A DNA stretch of 64,000 bases, from NCBI GenBank assembly GCA_015227615.1, contig JAALGZ010000003.1:1798001-1862000 (forward strand), given 5' to 3'. Positions 41,885 to 53,340 of this stretch are shown piece by piece. The notes beneath the pieces are model-generated. The model did not search any database, was not told the origin of the DNA, and saw only the letters and a program-made list of their open reading frames with translations. The position numbers and the translations under genes were made by a program. This DNA comes from Labyrinthula sp. Ha (Eukaryota > Sar > Bigyra > Labyrinthulida > Labyrinthulaceae). Position 1 is the stretch's first letter. Each line of letters starts with the position of its first letter.

Positions 41885-41893
41885 ATCTACACT
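41885..41893. repeat. Target-site duplication, right copy
   Basis: Exact copy of ATCTACACT found at 40752-40760. Confidence 0.85.
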
Positions 41894-43443
41894 TGATGTC
41901 TTCATTTTGAATTAGGTGCCCAAAAATTTTATTTAATGTATCTAGAAGTATAACTATATTTTACATCTTTGTTCTGGTAATATGCTTCGTATTTGACTAT
42001 TATCTGAGCATTTTAACATAACTTATATATTTTTAAATTTACAAAAGGTTTTTTATGGTAGTTGTCTTTCTTGTATATTTCCTAAAGAATCTATCAGAGG
42101 TCGTGTTATTATATTAATAATTAAGTGACCTAGTTCAAGTATAACAAAACTATAACAGGAGATAAGCTATATTACATATTTAACCGTAAACGATGTCTAT
42201 TACAAATGTCAGGTCTAAAGTGGACATGTACTCATGTCGTTTCCGGACATACTTCCAGTTGTTTATGGAAAGTAAAACCATATTAAATCTAACTTTGAAC
42301 TTCTTATTATCTATATTGGGTAGATTCAAATGTTAACAAACAACATCTTTTTTCAAGTAGGTGAAAATAGGATACGACCGTAAAGGTAAGAAACACAAAT
42401 GTTCATCAAGAGTTTCAAAGCATTTTTCCTCTAGTTTCTATTTACAGATGCTTCAATCCATGTTCTTGCAACTTGTTGTCAAGCGAGGAAGGTTTGATTA
42501 ATTTTGATCTTGGGGGATTAACGTATGTATATTACTTAGCTTAGTAACATACGTTAGTTATAAATATATAACAAACTAAATAAATGTTGGTCAATTACTT
42601 TCTCAGCTCTTAGTGGATGAAAATAAACCAACAGTACATTTTTCAGCAATGTTGCATTTTGATATATAGTATTGCAAGCTGTATGGAAAAATTTGAAAGA
42701 CAGGTTATTCATATTCCTCAGTCCTTTATGATTGTTTCGTAGCTTAGTATTTATAGAATTTAATTAAACTTATTATTAATTTCATTTGATTAAGTTTAGA
42801 ACTTATTGGAGTAAGTAAATAAGAATCTTATGAATTAATGATTCATTGTCTTGCTAGAACAAATCTAAAGAGAAATAATCGTTCAAACTCTTTAAAAAAG
42901 TTTAGGTGGTACATAAAGAAAAAATAACTCTTTTCATACAACTTTAGCATTAAAATATATAAAATTAACCAAAAATAAAATAAATACAAATCTAGTAGTA
43001 TCTCATTAAGCTTCACTTTTTACTTACAAATGTGGACACCGTCTGACATGGAGGTACTTACTGGTATAAAATTAAATACATTTTTCAGTGAAAACTAATA
43101 GGAAATTATATATATATTATTTAGACTGACAAGGTGACAGATCCAGCTCAGCGCTTATAGAAGAATGTTTTCCACCACAACTTGAATCATTTTTTTTTGT
43201 GTAGCTCCTACTTTATTTAGATATATCTCCTAAGCTGTATTTAATTAAAAAAAGAATATAAATTGTGGTGGAAATAGTAAAAGATGTTTCTTCTATTACC
43301 TAATTGCTCCACTTCGAAAATACGCATAACAAAAACTTTATATATTGAATATTATAGGACTTTCAAGTTTTAATTGAATAAGAATCTGAATACTTTACCT
43401 TAAGATCTACTTTAAAAGATTTTTGTATACATTTACTGCTTTA
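41894..43443. other. 1.5-kb AT-rich spacer, nothing recognised
   Basis: No gene or repeat could be supported before the 3' end of the G-alpha gene. Confidence 0.6.
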
Positions 43444-44583
43444 TCAGAACCCCAGGTGTAGAAAATCTCCTTTCAATAGTGCTTCTTTTAAATTATCAAA
43501 GACTTGAAACATATCGTTGGAATCTGTTGCAACAGTAAACCTATAAAAAAACTTTGAATGAGGTTTAAGTTCATGGAAAATATTTTTGAACTTATGTAAA
43601 ATCCACTCCTTACTTCTTTCAATATCTAATTCATCAGACCCACTGTTCAATTTCGGAGCATCTAAAAAGTTCCCAAAATTCCTAATTGGAATTTTATACT
43701 CAATTATCTTACTTTCAAATAAGTCCGTTTTATTGAAAAAAATTAAAAAATCGATTTCTTCTGGAAAAATATCCATAGATAAAATTTCTCTGAAAACTTG
43801 TAGAGATTCCTGCAGTCGGTTTACCGTCATATTCTCAAATAGGTTCTCGCTGTATTCACTGATATTTACTACAAAAATTATAACAGAAACACCTTCAACT
43901 AATGAAACCCATTTTCTTCTTTCAACCCTGTGACCTCCAGTATCTAGGATTTCCATAGACAAGGTTGGGTTTAATTCCATTTCATATACCAGACTTCCAC
44001 TTGTACGAATATGTAAAAGCAGAATATCCTCAGGTGATGGAACCCAACCTTTAGATCCCCAACCATTAGAGAAACCTTCAGCATTCCAACTTTTGATACA
44101 CCCATCTGCCATTCTACCAAAAGAATGAGGCACTGAGGAATTAATCCAGTGTTCACGCCAATAGTTTTTTACCTTTTTATTGCTCCAAAACCATTTAAAC
44201 GCATTTTGGAAATCAATAGAGAGGGTATTTGGGCGATTACGGTTATGAAGTTTCCAGTTAGAGATTGAATCATCGAGAGTTCTATCTTTTGAGAGTAGAT
44301 CTTGTAATTGGGTGTCATCAGAAAGCCGAATTTCTGAAAGTAGAAACATACAATTTCTCAGGAGAAACTGAATAATAAACTCTTTGTACCTGTCATAAAA
44401 CAAATAGTTTTCTTTTTGTTTGTTGTATAACATCAATTGTTTGAAAATTGTGCTCTTGCCTCCATCCCCAGTCCCCAACAATAAGACTTTGGCTCGTTTC
44501 CTCCTTTCAAGTCTCAGCCTCTGAAGACTGATTTCAATTTTCTTTTTTTCATTCCAATTTTGACAAGCAAAGCAATTTCCCAT
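43444..44583 (-). CDS. Divergent heterotrimeric G-protein alpha subunit lacking both catalytic residues
   Basis: The 379-residue protein starts MGNCFAC, fitting N-myristoylation at Gly2 and palmitoylation at Cys4. The G boxes are: P-loop GTGDGGKST at 37-45 (usual GAGESGKST), switch I HIRTSG at 191-196 (usual RVKTTG), switch II DTGGHR at 214-219 (usual DVGGQR), NKTD at 284-287, and TVAT at 350-353. The helical domain between P-loop and switch I is present. The switch-I arginine is therefore His191 and the switch-II glutamine is His218; both are needed for GTP hydrolysis in known G-alpha proteins. Nucleotide-binding residues remain, so it may be persistently GTP-bound or work as a slow switch. 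The C-terminus ends GDFLHLGF, similar in length to the receptor-contacting end. Stop is TGA. Confidence 0.9.
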   Translation of the reverse strand: MGNCFACQNWNEKKKIEISLQRLRLERRKRAKVLLLGTGDGGKSTIFKQLMLYNKQKENYLFYDRYKEFIIQFLLRNCMFLLSEIRLSDDTQLQDLLSKDRTLDDSISNWKLHNRNRPNTLSIDFQNAFKWFWSNKKVKNYWREHWINSSVPHSFGRMADGCIKSWNAEGFSNGWGSKGWVPSPEDILLLHIRTSGSLVYEMELNPTLSMEILDTGGHRVERRKWVSLVEGVSVIIFVVNISEYSENLFENMTVNRLQESLQVFREILSMDIFPEEIDFLIFFNKTDLFESKIIEYKIPIRNFGNFLDAPKLNSGSDELDIERSKEWILHKFKNIFHELKPHSKFFYRFTVATDSNDMFQVFDNLKEALLKGDFLHLGF

Positions 44584-45052
44584 GAGATATAGGTTAATCA
44601 GGATAATTTTACCGAGTTTTCACTGAGTTTTAGATGCTTTCCTCTATTTCAGTTTCTGATATTCAACAAGATGCCACGTCATTAAGACCCCTTTTAATGT
44701 TATTGTTGGGTTTAGTTTAAAAAAAAACAATGAGAGAAAAGAATGTTTTATTCCGAAACTCCAATAAGTCCTAAAGAATATAATATCCTAATATATATAT
44801 ATAGTTATAACTCGCTAAAGCAGCAGAAAAATACAATTTTCCAACCGCGGGTATGATTATCTTTCTCTAAGACAAAACTAAGGTATGATCAGTCATCTAA
44901 GGTTTGAAATGGTAAAAACCAACGAGCCAGATATAACTTTTTGTCCCATGAGTTTCTTTTGGTTGCTTTTTTACCTTTGGTTTTATATCAATTTTTATTG
45001 CATCTATTGACGGGAACTGATTAAGGCGATCTGATGGGGGCGGCACCCTTGA

Positions 45053-45295
45053 GCTGAAAAGAACAGCCTCAACCTGAAAATAGTCTTACCGCACAAGGCT
45101 GCCTCTTTGCGGGTGGATGATGGTACAAAACTAAATGGATTCTGTTTCTGTCTAGAGCTGAAAAAAACTGGAAAGTTCCTCTTACTCTACCGCTACACAT
45201 ATCCTACAGCATTGTATAAACAAATGCTGAAAAGAGCCGACTTAGCAGGTACCAGGAAAAACAATAATAAGGACAAGCTGGTTATTTTGCTGTAA
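45053..45295 (+). pseudogene. Unidentified open frame in a GC-richer patch
   Basis: From a stop at 45050 the frame runs about 80 codons (AEKNSLNLKIVLPHKAAS … LKKTGKFLLLYRYTYP) to a TAA. There is no ATG at its start. Composition is more protein-like than neighbouring noise. With the zinc-finger relic 300 bases downstream, it may be part of an old retroelement. Family is not recognised. Confidence 0.25.
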
Positions 45296-45559
45296 ACTGT
45301 TTTTCTATATTTTTTTTTCTTTGATTGAACTGGATTATTTAAACGAATATTTCGGTAGGGAAAATTAACTAAAGCATGCAATATTTATCTGTAAAATTTG
45401 TATAGCTAAATTAAATACATATTATAGCTCACCTGGTTATATAGCTCCAACTATATGATTTTCATTCTATGGTACTCAGAGAAGGACTGGATCATTTCTT
45501 TTGAAGAGAATATTAGCAGTTAAATTAACACACATTTATTATACTAACTCAGTACCATG

Positions 45560-45710
45560 AGTACGTGGTATCATGTTTGCTGCCGATTATGCCCAACAGG
45601 TTTAACAAAGAAAAAACTAATATTGAAAACGTATCATGGAAAAAACTATTTCGAAAGAGTCAGAAAAACCTGTCCAAAATACCAAAAAGGTAAGAGATAG
45701 GATGTGATGA
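45560..45710 (+). pseudogene. Decayed integrase zinc-finger (H2C2) relic
   Basis: One frame reads KTYHGKNYFERVRKTCPKYQ, which resembles the second half of the integrase H2C2 finger (aromatic-W/K ... V+..C..CQ..K) with the last Cys changed to Tyr. Frame is broken soon after by TAG. Assignment is by eye. Confidence 0.3.
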
Positions 45711-48700
45711 GTTCTTCTTTTAATTTTAGAAGAGAGTAGCTAGTTATCTGTACTTTTTTATTGGGTATTTGCAAGATTTGCTTTCTATTTGAAGAAAAAA
45801 ATATTGTACGGAGACTTTTCGAAAAAGTTTAACTAACTATGGGTCTATTTTTAAATTAAAAAGTTCATTGGAGGATAATGCAACTCTACGGGTTGGCTCA
45901 AATGAAACCATTGGATAGAATATTTTAACTCAAGCCTGGTCTTTCAAAATTCTTGCCTCTGAACAACAATAGTCAAGATATTTAAATCTAGAAGTAACAT
46001 CTTTCTTATTTTAATTTTCTAGTAGGCACATCGTTCATTCTTAGATAATAGCAAAGCTTCATACTTTGCATTTCTTGGAATGTGCAACGAGGTTAAATTT
46101 TATTGATTTTAATATCTTTCAATCCATTATATAGAATATGCATAACTTCAATTTCTACTTAAGGATTATCTAAGTCTAAATTACAATCCATTTTGAACTT
46201 TAATTTTATTTTCATTCTTTGTGTCAAGTTGGAATATTAATCTTAAGATCATCAGCAATTGTGGAATTGGCAATCCCTTATATAATTAAAAATTGAAGAG
46301 GGTCAGTTGATATCTGATTATTAGAAACCGATTTTCCAACTTCTAGATACTAATTTCTATAGAAATAGAAATTGTTTTTGTTCTGAGCGATCTTTGTTGT
46401 CTTTGGCTTGAGTTTTTCTTTTCATTGGTCCGATCCAGTTATTCGCATTCAGCTTCCACCCAAACACTCTAGTGAGAGCAAGTATAAATCAACGGCGGTA
46501 CAATTCAACATCTTTCTAGATGGTTTCTACTCAACATACATTGCTCATATCAATGAGGTAAAATACAGGAAGACCGTGACAATAAGAAGAACTATCATAT
46601 TTAAGTGATATAAATTATGAGAAAGTAATTCAATCCATTCCTGCTCGAAAGGAAATATTTCTTCTTGAAAACTTCCCTCTTCTCTTTTCTGGATAAAGTA
46701 GTACACTCAATAAATATTAAACTGACGACGTCGTTTTTCGTCGTAAATATGGCAGAAAATACAGAAAATATGGGTTTAAATATGAAAGAAAAATAAAAGT
46801 TTAAATCAAATAATAATTATTATTTTCAAAAAGATTTTCTTAATTTTGAGAATGTTTACGGGTATAAAACTTAAAAAGAAATTATGTTTTATATAAAAAT
46901 TTGCAAAAACAGTATTAGGTAAGATTGTGTAGTTACAATCAAGAGAAAGTTAATGTTTTCTATCTTTCTATTATAAGTGAAAAATATTTGATAAAGTTGA
47001 GGATTAAGTTGAAACCATTTTAGTTAGCTAAAACTCAGTTCTGAGTAGGCTAAACTTGAGTTAGTTGCTAGGAAGGATTTATTTAATTTCCCATAGCTAC
47101 GGATATTAAGGATGTTCCTTGAGTTTGCTCAAAAGTAATACACACAAATATTTAATCACCCATAGTTATTGCTTAGAACCATTCTTCATAGTTGTTTCCT
47201 TATGTGGTACCATTTACTAAATAAGAATGTATACTTAACAGTATTTGGTTATTGTTTCCGAAGTCTTCAGATAATGATAATTTGTTAAGAATCAGTTAGA
47301 TTACATTTTAATCATTAAAAAAGGCTTCCTCCAGGATATCAATTCACATATTTTCCGGTTTCTCTCACTTGTTAAAATTTTAAATGAGTATTTGGTGAGG
47401 GAATCATCCATTTGAGGTTGAGAGAAAAAAATATTTTATTTGATATAAATTCTCCTTTAAAATTATTTGAAACTACCCTGAAAAGTATTCTAAGAATCAA
47501 ATTCATTTTTTTTTGTCGATGGGCTGCATTGAGCAGAAGCCTACAGGGCTGCAACAAAAATAAGCAATATCTTATAATCAAGTTTGAAAATATTGGCCAT
47601 TTGGTTTTTCTGATGAAATTCTAGCTTGGATACATGCGACAAAATTTGGAAGGTAAAAAATGTGTTAAGGAATAGAGAAGTGCATCATTATTTATGGAAT
47701 CATTCATGATGTTACCTTGCAATGTTGTTTTTGGGTCGTGTAGACTTTGGGAAAAATGACACTAGGATTAGATTTTCTTAGGGTTTAAAGTACCCATCCT
47801 AATCAAATACTTTGCCAAAGCATATGGTTAGATTTTTTTTTAATTCCAAATACCCACTAGATGATAATATTGTATTTGAGGAAGATTTCGTGACAAAACC
47901 TATCAAATACCATATGTGTTATTTTCAATAATCACAGTTTTCATACTTTATATTGCTTAAATTCTTTAAATTTTAATGTGATTATGTGCTAGGCTCAGTT
48001 TGCAATGTGTTTTGAGCTTTGTAGGACACCTGAGGAGGTATTGTTGATTATATGGCCATTATACTGCATTTTAGAAAAAATCGTTGATAGAGTTTTCAAT
48101 ACCCTGTAATAACAAAAACCACAAAAAATTGTTGTTTACTAATAGGGGCAGCTTGAATATAAGAGCTAATCTTGACAGTATACAGAGGTGGTGTAATCTT
48201 TTTCTTCATTGTTTTCTGGTCCATATAAAATGAATGAGCTATATTTTTCTGGTATCCAGTGTTCTATATGAATTTATTATGTTCAAATCCTATACTTTCC
48301 TATATTACCCGAAATATATTTAAAAGATATTTACAAAACTGTGTTTTGTTTTTCATAAGTTAAAAAATCAATGAAAAATAAGCTCTACAAATTTTTGTTA
48401 AATATTGCAAAATACAGGTTAACCTAAAAAGAAAAGAATAGAGAACTAAGACAAATTGATCAAATCTATGAGATTTGAGAATAGATCATTAGATATAGCC
48501 CATAAAATATGTCCCATATGTTATAATAGCGTTTTAAGGTGAAATTGAGTGTTCCATATAAAGAGCAAAATTATGACACGATGTTCGTATGCATTTGCCA
48601 AATATTTAAACGGTTAGGTCAAGTATAATATGACTTATAGTCAAGTTAATAAGCCACATTATGTTAGCACATATTTCTTAGAGTACGCCACATTTTTATT

Positions 48701-49794
48701 TGGTGCAAAAATCAAAGTAACTCCTGGTAAATATCATCTTTACTGAAGCAAATATTAGTACTCAAAAAAATTGAAGTTATAATAACTGCGTCTTTGGATT
48801 TTGTATTTAGAAAACTACCTTCCAGTATCATTCTTACGTGCAAATAAATATAATCCAGCACGTGTCCTTATCTACTAATTTGAAAAGATTAGGTACGAAG
48901 ACATCTCCAACATGCTATTTGTTTCAATTTGTCTCAATTTTTTATATCCAATCATCGCGGTTAAAAATTATTTCGAGTAGAAGGAAAGACTACTCATTTG
49001 TATTAATAACTTTTGTGGTTTTTGAATCAACAGATTGCAAGTTTTTTGTGTCTTAAAAAGCAGGTGGTGATGTTAAAATGGGATCATTGTCAAAAACAAA
49101 TTTTATATATCTTTAATGAGAAAGTTTGACTTTTCGAACGAGAGAATTAAAGTTCATGTGCCTGGATGTTCCTGCCGAAAAATAAGCAAGTCAGAGGTAA
49201 AAAACTTTTTTAAGTAACTCATCTACAAGCCCTTGCCCAAGTTTCATAAAATTTTCAAATTCTCAATTATAAATATTCTTTAATTTAACTATGTTATTGG
49301 GAAACCTTTTTAGTGTGCAAGTATTTCGGTGCAGAATTTTTCAAAGACTTGAAGAAATCATGGAGAGCGAGGTATTTTAGTGTTGCCGGGTACTTTATTT
49401 CAATTTAAATTGTCGTTTCTATGATAATTGATTGTTTTAGAGCACTAAAATAAAAATGTAGAGTAGCTACCTCACTGTTCGTAAGAAAAATTGAAGCAAA
49501 AACTTTGTACATTCAAATTTCATGAAAACAAAAAAAAACAACTTTGACACTCTCTGTTTTTTATATTTGAACAGTGCAACTCGAGACTAGAATGTATGTA
49601 TAACCCTTAGCTCATCTGCATCAGCATCTTAAGCTGATGTGGAAGCACTAGATTACTTGTACGTATTTTAAGAAATAATATTTAAGGCATCCGGAGAGAT
49701 CAATCATAGGGGTTCAACTTAGCAATGTCAAACAAATTTCTCATACAACTATTTCACAATCCCAAATCAGTCATCAACATCTCTTGATCCTACT

Positions 49795-50028
49795 TCAATA
49801 TCCAATGTTGAAATCATAAACAGGGTCTCTTGAAAGATGAAACATGAAACCAATGCTGTCATATAGATATTGTAGGTTGTTATTTAAAACGAAAATGGAA
49901 TTTTGAATTTTAATATTGCATGCAATACTTTCTACATTACCAATCTTCCCATCATTGCAATTTGAGGCACTAATGAGGAACACGGTCATACATAAAAAAT
50001 ATTTCATTAAATATTCCAACTTGTGCAT
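49795..50028 (-). CDS. Possible small secreted protein
   Basis: The 77-residue frame begins at an ATG (50028), with a second ATG at residue 8 followed by a hydrophobic stretch (YFLCMTVFLISASNC) that resembles a signal peptide. The remainder has no recognised motif. It stands alone in a gene-poor region, so it may be chance. Confidence 0.25.
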   Translation of the reverse strand: MHKLEYLMKYFLCMTVFLISASNCNDGKIGNVESIACNIKIQNSIFVLNNNLQYLYDSIGFMFHLSRDPVYDFNIGY

Positions 50029-51065
50029 ATATGAGAATTAGATAGGATTGTACAACCCCAAATTAATTATATTCTTGAGTGCTGTGCTTTTCATATAGGT
50101 GAAAACTAGTGAATTCAAACAGATCACTTGATCCACAGGACGGCCAGACCTAAATGTCATCTAAAATTATTCTTGGCCGCTAATACTATTCACGTTGCGA
50201 GTTCTCGCTGAAAATGAGCACATGCCAAAAGTTAAAAGTCCAAACTCAAACTTGTAAGGAATATAACCCTAAAAACAGCGATGTTTTCTTATTTCCTTTT
50301 ACTGTTATCCCTGTTTTTCTAGTAGAGTTCTAGCTGGAATGTCGAAATAAGTAGGATACAGTGCCCTGACTTTATAAATTTTGCTTTCTGCGCTAGATCT
50401 ATTTGTGGTATCCCAAATTATGGAGACTTCTCGAAAAAAATAAAAAGTAAATTTAATTCTGACTGGGTCGTCGAAACTACACCAATTTTGATTAAATATA
50501 TAACAAATGGGACTGTTAGCCATGCAAAGAGAATATTCAAAAGGAGATAAAGTTCATCTCTGTGAAAAACAGTGCTACTTAATACTGTATGTTGGACTTA
50601 AATTAAATCGATGAAATTTTTTTGTATCAAAAAGCTTATATTTATTAAGATAAAGTTGTTATAAATAAGTAGTTTTCAAAGACAAGGTGCACCGTCTTGG
50701 TCTATATGCTAGTGGCAATATTCTTTTGAGGGTTGCCAACGCGAAGATCATTAGAAGATGTTGTGTCATTTTTGGAAATTCTATTTCTGTTTTTTTAAGA
50801 TAAATAATAAAATATGTTTTGTTTTTTGTATATGTAGGGTTTTTTATCGATAAGAACAAAAATAACCGATATGAAAAATCACTTAGAAATCGGTTTCCGC
50901 CGTTACCGTTAGAGTCTTACCGATAAAAAAACTTAAACTACAATTACGATTTATGAAGAATTGAACGAGTATTGGACACAATGTTGCATTACCAAAAGTA
51001 TAATACTACTTGAATGCAAGTTTTCTTAGTAGACAAGACAAAACAATTTCCCGAATTTCATCAGC

Positions 51066-51567
51066 ATGACTAAGACTTACTTACAGTACGAAAGAATAGT
51101 TCAAGTTTTATTAGAAGACGCTTTCCAGATATTTTGGAGCAGTATCAGGTTTCTTTACTTAAGACTTAGATAACTGGGAAAGGAGTGCTGGCTTGCCAAC
51201 TAAATTAAAGTTGGAAAACTCAAATCCTAATGCAGTTGTAGGAAGGTATCATTACCCTTAACCGTATTTCCTTAGCCGAAGAAAGTTGAAACTTATTAAT
51301 CTTGTAGAAGAAATACAAGATGTTCAAGCGCCAAAGTTAATACGATACAAAGTTATTTCAGGAAAAATACCAATGAAGAAACATGAAGCTTTAGTAACTT
51401 TTGAGAGCATTTCTGACAAAAGCACTAAAATGACCTACAAGGTAGAGTTTGAAGGTTATTTAGGTGTAACATCTATTATGAAAGTCTTTACGCATATATC
51501 TATTAAAGGAAGCGCTGATAAATTCGCTAAGATTTGCAAAAAGCAAACGAGCAGCAAATCTAATTAA
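51066..51567 (+). CDS. SRPBCC (polyketide cyclase-like, START-fold) protein with two mini-introns
   Basis: Joining 51066-51141, 51170-51245 and 51276-51567 gives a 147-residue protein from a good ATG. It has the family's features in order: an N-terminal strand and helix (YERIVQVLLEDAFQIFW), NWERSAGLP where the family has 'f..w.pg', PNAVVGSRRKLKL (the conserved G..R.l strand), VEEIQDVQAPKLIRYKV, and ALVTFESISDKSTKMTYKVEF, then a C-terminal helix. The family binds hydrophobic ligands in a helix-grip fold; several are plant or bacterial stress or polyketide proteins. Function here is unknown. The second intron is well supported because both sides rebuild a family motif. The exact 3' site of the first is less certain. 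The gene is convergent with the membrane protein at 51595, 27 bases away. Confidence 0.75.
51142..51169 (+). other. 28-nt mini-intron 1 of the SRPBCC gene
   Basis: GTATCAGG ... CTTAG. Removal bypasses an in-frame stop and keeps the reading frame (phase 1). An alternative 3' AG exists at 51163 (22 nt), also in frame. Confidence 0.55.
51246..51275 (+). other. 30-nt mini-intron 2 of the SRPBCC gene
   Basis: GTATCATT ... CCTTAG. It contains an in-frame TAA, and its removal joins PNAVVG to SRRKLKL, rebuilding a conserved family motif (phase 2). Confidence 0.75.
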
Positions 51568-51594
51568 TGAAGATTTAGTTTACCTTGAACCTCT

Positions 51595-52731
51595 TCATCG
51601 ATCTAAGGACATTCTTCGAACTCTCCGAGACCATTTTGGCTTTCCCGGCGATCTCAAAGTTCTTCTATTCCTCTCATCTTCTTCAGAACTTGCATCAGAC
51701 ATCGAGTTCGACGATCCTACACTCGAATCATCGGACAATTCACTGTCCGAATCATCCCCATCTCGGGCACCAAAACTGACTGGAATGAACAAGCGCGATA
51801 ATAGATTCTTAAAAGAAGCAAAAAAACCTTCTTCTCCATCACTTGAATAACTATCCTCTGAGTCGTATCGTTTTCTTCTCTTTCTCGCTGATGAATCTTT
51901 GACCAAAAGGGTCAACTGGTTTAACGGAAAAGAAGACTTATTCCTTCCTCCACAAAAAGAAGTAATCAAATAATATAAGGCTTGAAGAAAAACAAGAAAA
52001 ATCATCCCAGCAAATATATTCACAATAGGATTAAGAAAGTATTGAGATATGTTGCTAAGGTGATTTACCAGCCCAAAAATAGAAGTGATTTGTCCAAGTG
52101 CTTGAACCACAATTGGGCTTTCATCAATCTGCTTAACACCATAGGATAAACGACATGGGTGACATATTTCCAAGTCGGTTGGTCCTTCTTTTTCCGAACC
52201 TTGTTTGTAAATCGCCCTTCGGCAAGAAATTCCGCTGCTTGGCAGAAAAGGTTCATACTTTGTATTCAAACTTGATGCAAAACTCCTTTTTTGAGTATAA
52301 GAGAAGGAACATTGCCAGATTGGGTTACTCTTTTTATCTGAAAAATATCCTCCTCCATTGTTAATATTGACACAAACAGCTGAGTGCACATCCACCTTGT
52401 CGCAATTATTTTGATCAGATCCAGAGCTCAATATACTCTTATCACAAGAAAGAAAATTAGATCCAGTGTTACTTTTATCAAAAACAATTTTTCCAAGGTA
52501 AGTCGAAAGTTCATCTCCCTGCTCACAATAATATTCTTTCTTTCCCTTGTTCGTCCAAGGCATAACTCCCCCCTTTGTTAACTTCTCACCAATCGAAGAC
52601 AAAATTAAAGTAAAAACACATATTGTAACTAGACTAAATCCTATTTTTAAGTTATCTTCCTGTTGTTGGCGTGCCTTCTTCGATTTTGGGCGCCAAGATA
52701 GAATTGTCCTTCTCTTCTTTGTCCTCTTCAT
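51595..52731 (-). CDS. Orphan two-pass membrane protein with Cys-containing ectodomain and acidic Ser-rich tail
   Basis: The open frame begins with a TTG at 52761, but the ATG at 52731 (MKRTKKRRTILSW) is the better start and gives 378 residues. There is a basic N-terminus, a membrane segment at about 29-47, an outward region of about 160 residues with ten or so cysteines (CEQGDE, LSCDK, NNCDKV, VCVNINNGG, QCSFSY, SCRRAIY, EICHPC), and a second membrane segment at about 235-260 (IFAGMIFLVFLQALYYLI). The cytosolic tail is rich in Ser, Asp and Arg and ends with basic clusters. I recognise no family. Its ATG is 115 bases from the RPS14 ATG on the other strand, so the two probably share a bidirectional promoter. 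Confidence 0.75.
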   Translation of the reverse strand: MKRTKKRRTILSWRPKSKKARQQQEDNLKIGFSLVTICVFTLILSSIGEKLTKGGVMPWTNKGKKEYYCEQGDELSTYLGKIVFDKSNTGSNFLSCDKSILSSGSDQNNCDKVDVHSAVCVNINNGGGYFSDKKSNPIWQCSFSYTQKRSFASSLNTKYEPFLPSSGISCRRAIYKQGSEKEGPTDLEICHPCRLSYGVKQIDESPIVVQALGQITSIFGLVNHLSNISQYFLNPIVNIFAGMIFLVFLQALYYLITSFCGGRNKSSFPLNQLTLLVKDSSARKRRKRYDSEDSYSSDGEEGFFASFKNLLSRLFIPVSFGARDGDDSDSELSDDSSVGSSNSMSDASSEEDERNRRTLRSPGKPKWSRRVRRMSLDR

Positions 52732-52846
52732 GATAAATAACAAATAGAAACAATTTCCCAAAATAGATGCGTATGGAGCATGCTAAATTCCCCAAAATAT
52801 TTGAATAAGAACCAACAAAAGATTAACATTCAACCAAACAGTAAAA

Positions 52847-53302
52847 ATGGTTAAGAAGAAAGGTGCATCAGCTGTCATAGAGGAAAAAACAAAACCTGGT
52901 CCAATTACCAAGGAAGGAGAAGAAATTTTTGGTGTTGCTCACATTTTTGCTTCTTTCAACGATACTTTCGTTCACGTAACTGATCTTTCAGGTCGAGAAA
53001 CTCTTAGCAGAGTTACTGGAGGAATGAAAGTTAAAGCTGATCGTGACGAATCCTCTCCATACGCAGCTATGCTTGCAGCTCAAGATGTAGCTGCTAAATG
53101 CAAAGAACTTGGTGTTACCGCACTTCACATTAAACTTCGAGCAACTGGTGGAACAACAGCAAAAACTCCAGGACCAGGAGCTCAGGCTGCTTTGAGAGCT
53201 CTTGCTAGAGCTGGAATGAAGATTGGAAGAATTGAAGATGTTACACCAGTACCTCATGACAGCACAAGAAGAAAAGGTGGAAGAAGAGGTAAAAGATTGT
53301 AG
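52847..53302 (+). CDS. RPS14: Cytosolic 40S ribosomal protein S14 (uS11)
   Basis: The 151-residue protein has the length and order of eukaryotic uS11: a short lysine-rich start, [21 protein letters not shown], a [11 protein letters not shown] helix, [10 protein letters not shown], and the basic C-terminus [18 protein letters not shown] ending in KRL. It contacts the 3' end of 18S rRNA on the small-subunit platform. Codon use is smoother and less AT-rich than in neighbours, as expected for a highly expressed gene. No intron is present. The TAG stop falls exactly at the conserved end, showing that TAG is a stop in this genome. It is convergent with TTLL, 38 bases apart. Confidence 0.97.
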   Translation: MVKKKGASAVIEEKTKPGPITKEGEEIFGVAHIFASFNDTFVHVTDLSGRETLSRVTGGMKVKADRDESSPYAAMLAAQDVAAKCKELGVTALHIKLRATGGTTAKTPGPGAQAALRALARAGMKIGRIEDVTPVPHDSTRRKGGRRGKRL

Positions 53303-53340
53303 CTTGTTTGTTTATTGTTTAACTATAAGCAAACAAGTTT

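Larger units (their letters stand above)
44584..51065. other. 6.5-kb gene-poor region with retroelement traces
   Basis: No intact gene is supported. A more GC-rich patch at 45010-45300 has an 80-codon open frame of unknown kind. A decayed zinc-finger-like piece lies at about 45560-45710. A small frame at 49795-50028 could encode a secreted peptide. Other short frames (46408-46608, 47412-47624, 48838-49056, 50305-50523) are unsupported. Confidence 0.55.

Noticed and set aside
46724-46750. GACGACGTCGT palindrome as a CRE-like regulatory site
   Set aside because: Single occurrence, with no gene nearby.
52988-53257. Serine/cysteine-rich protein on the minus strand inside RPS14
   Set aside because: It is an antisense shadow of the RPS14 coding sequence, with low-complexity composition.
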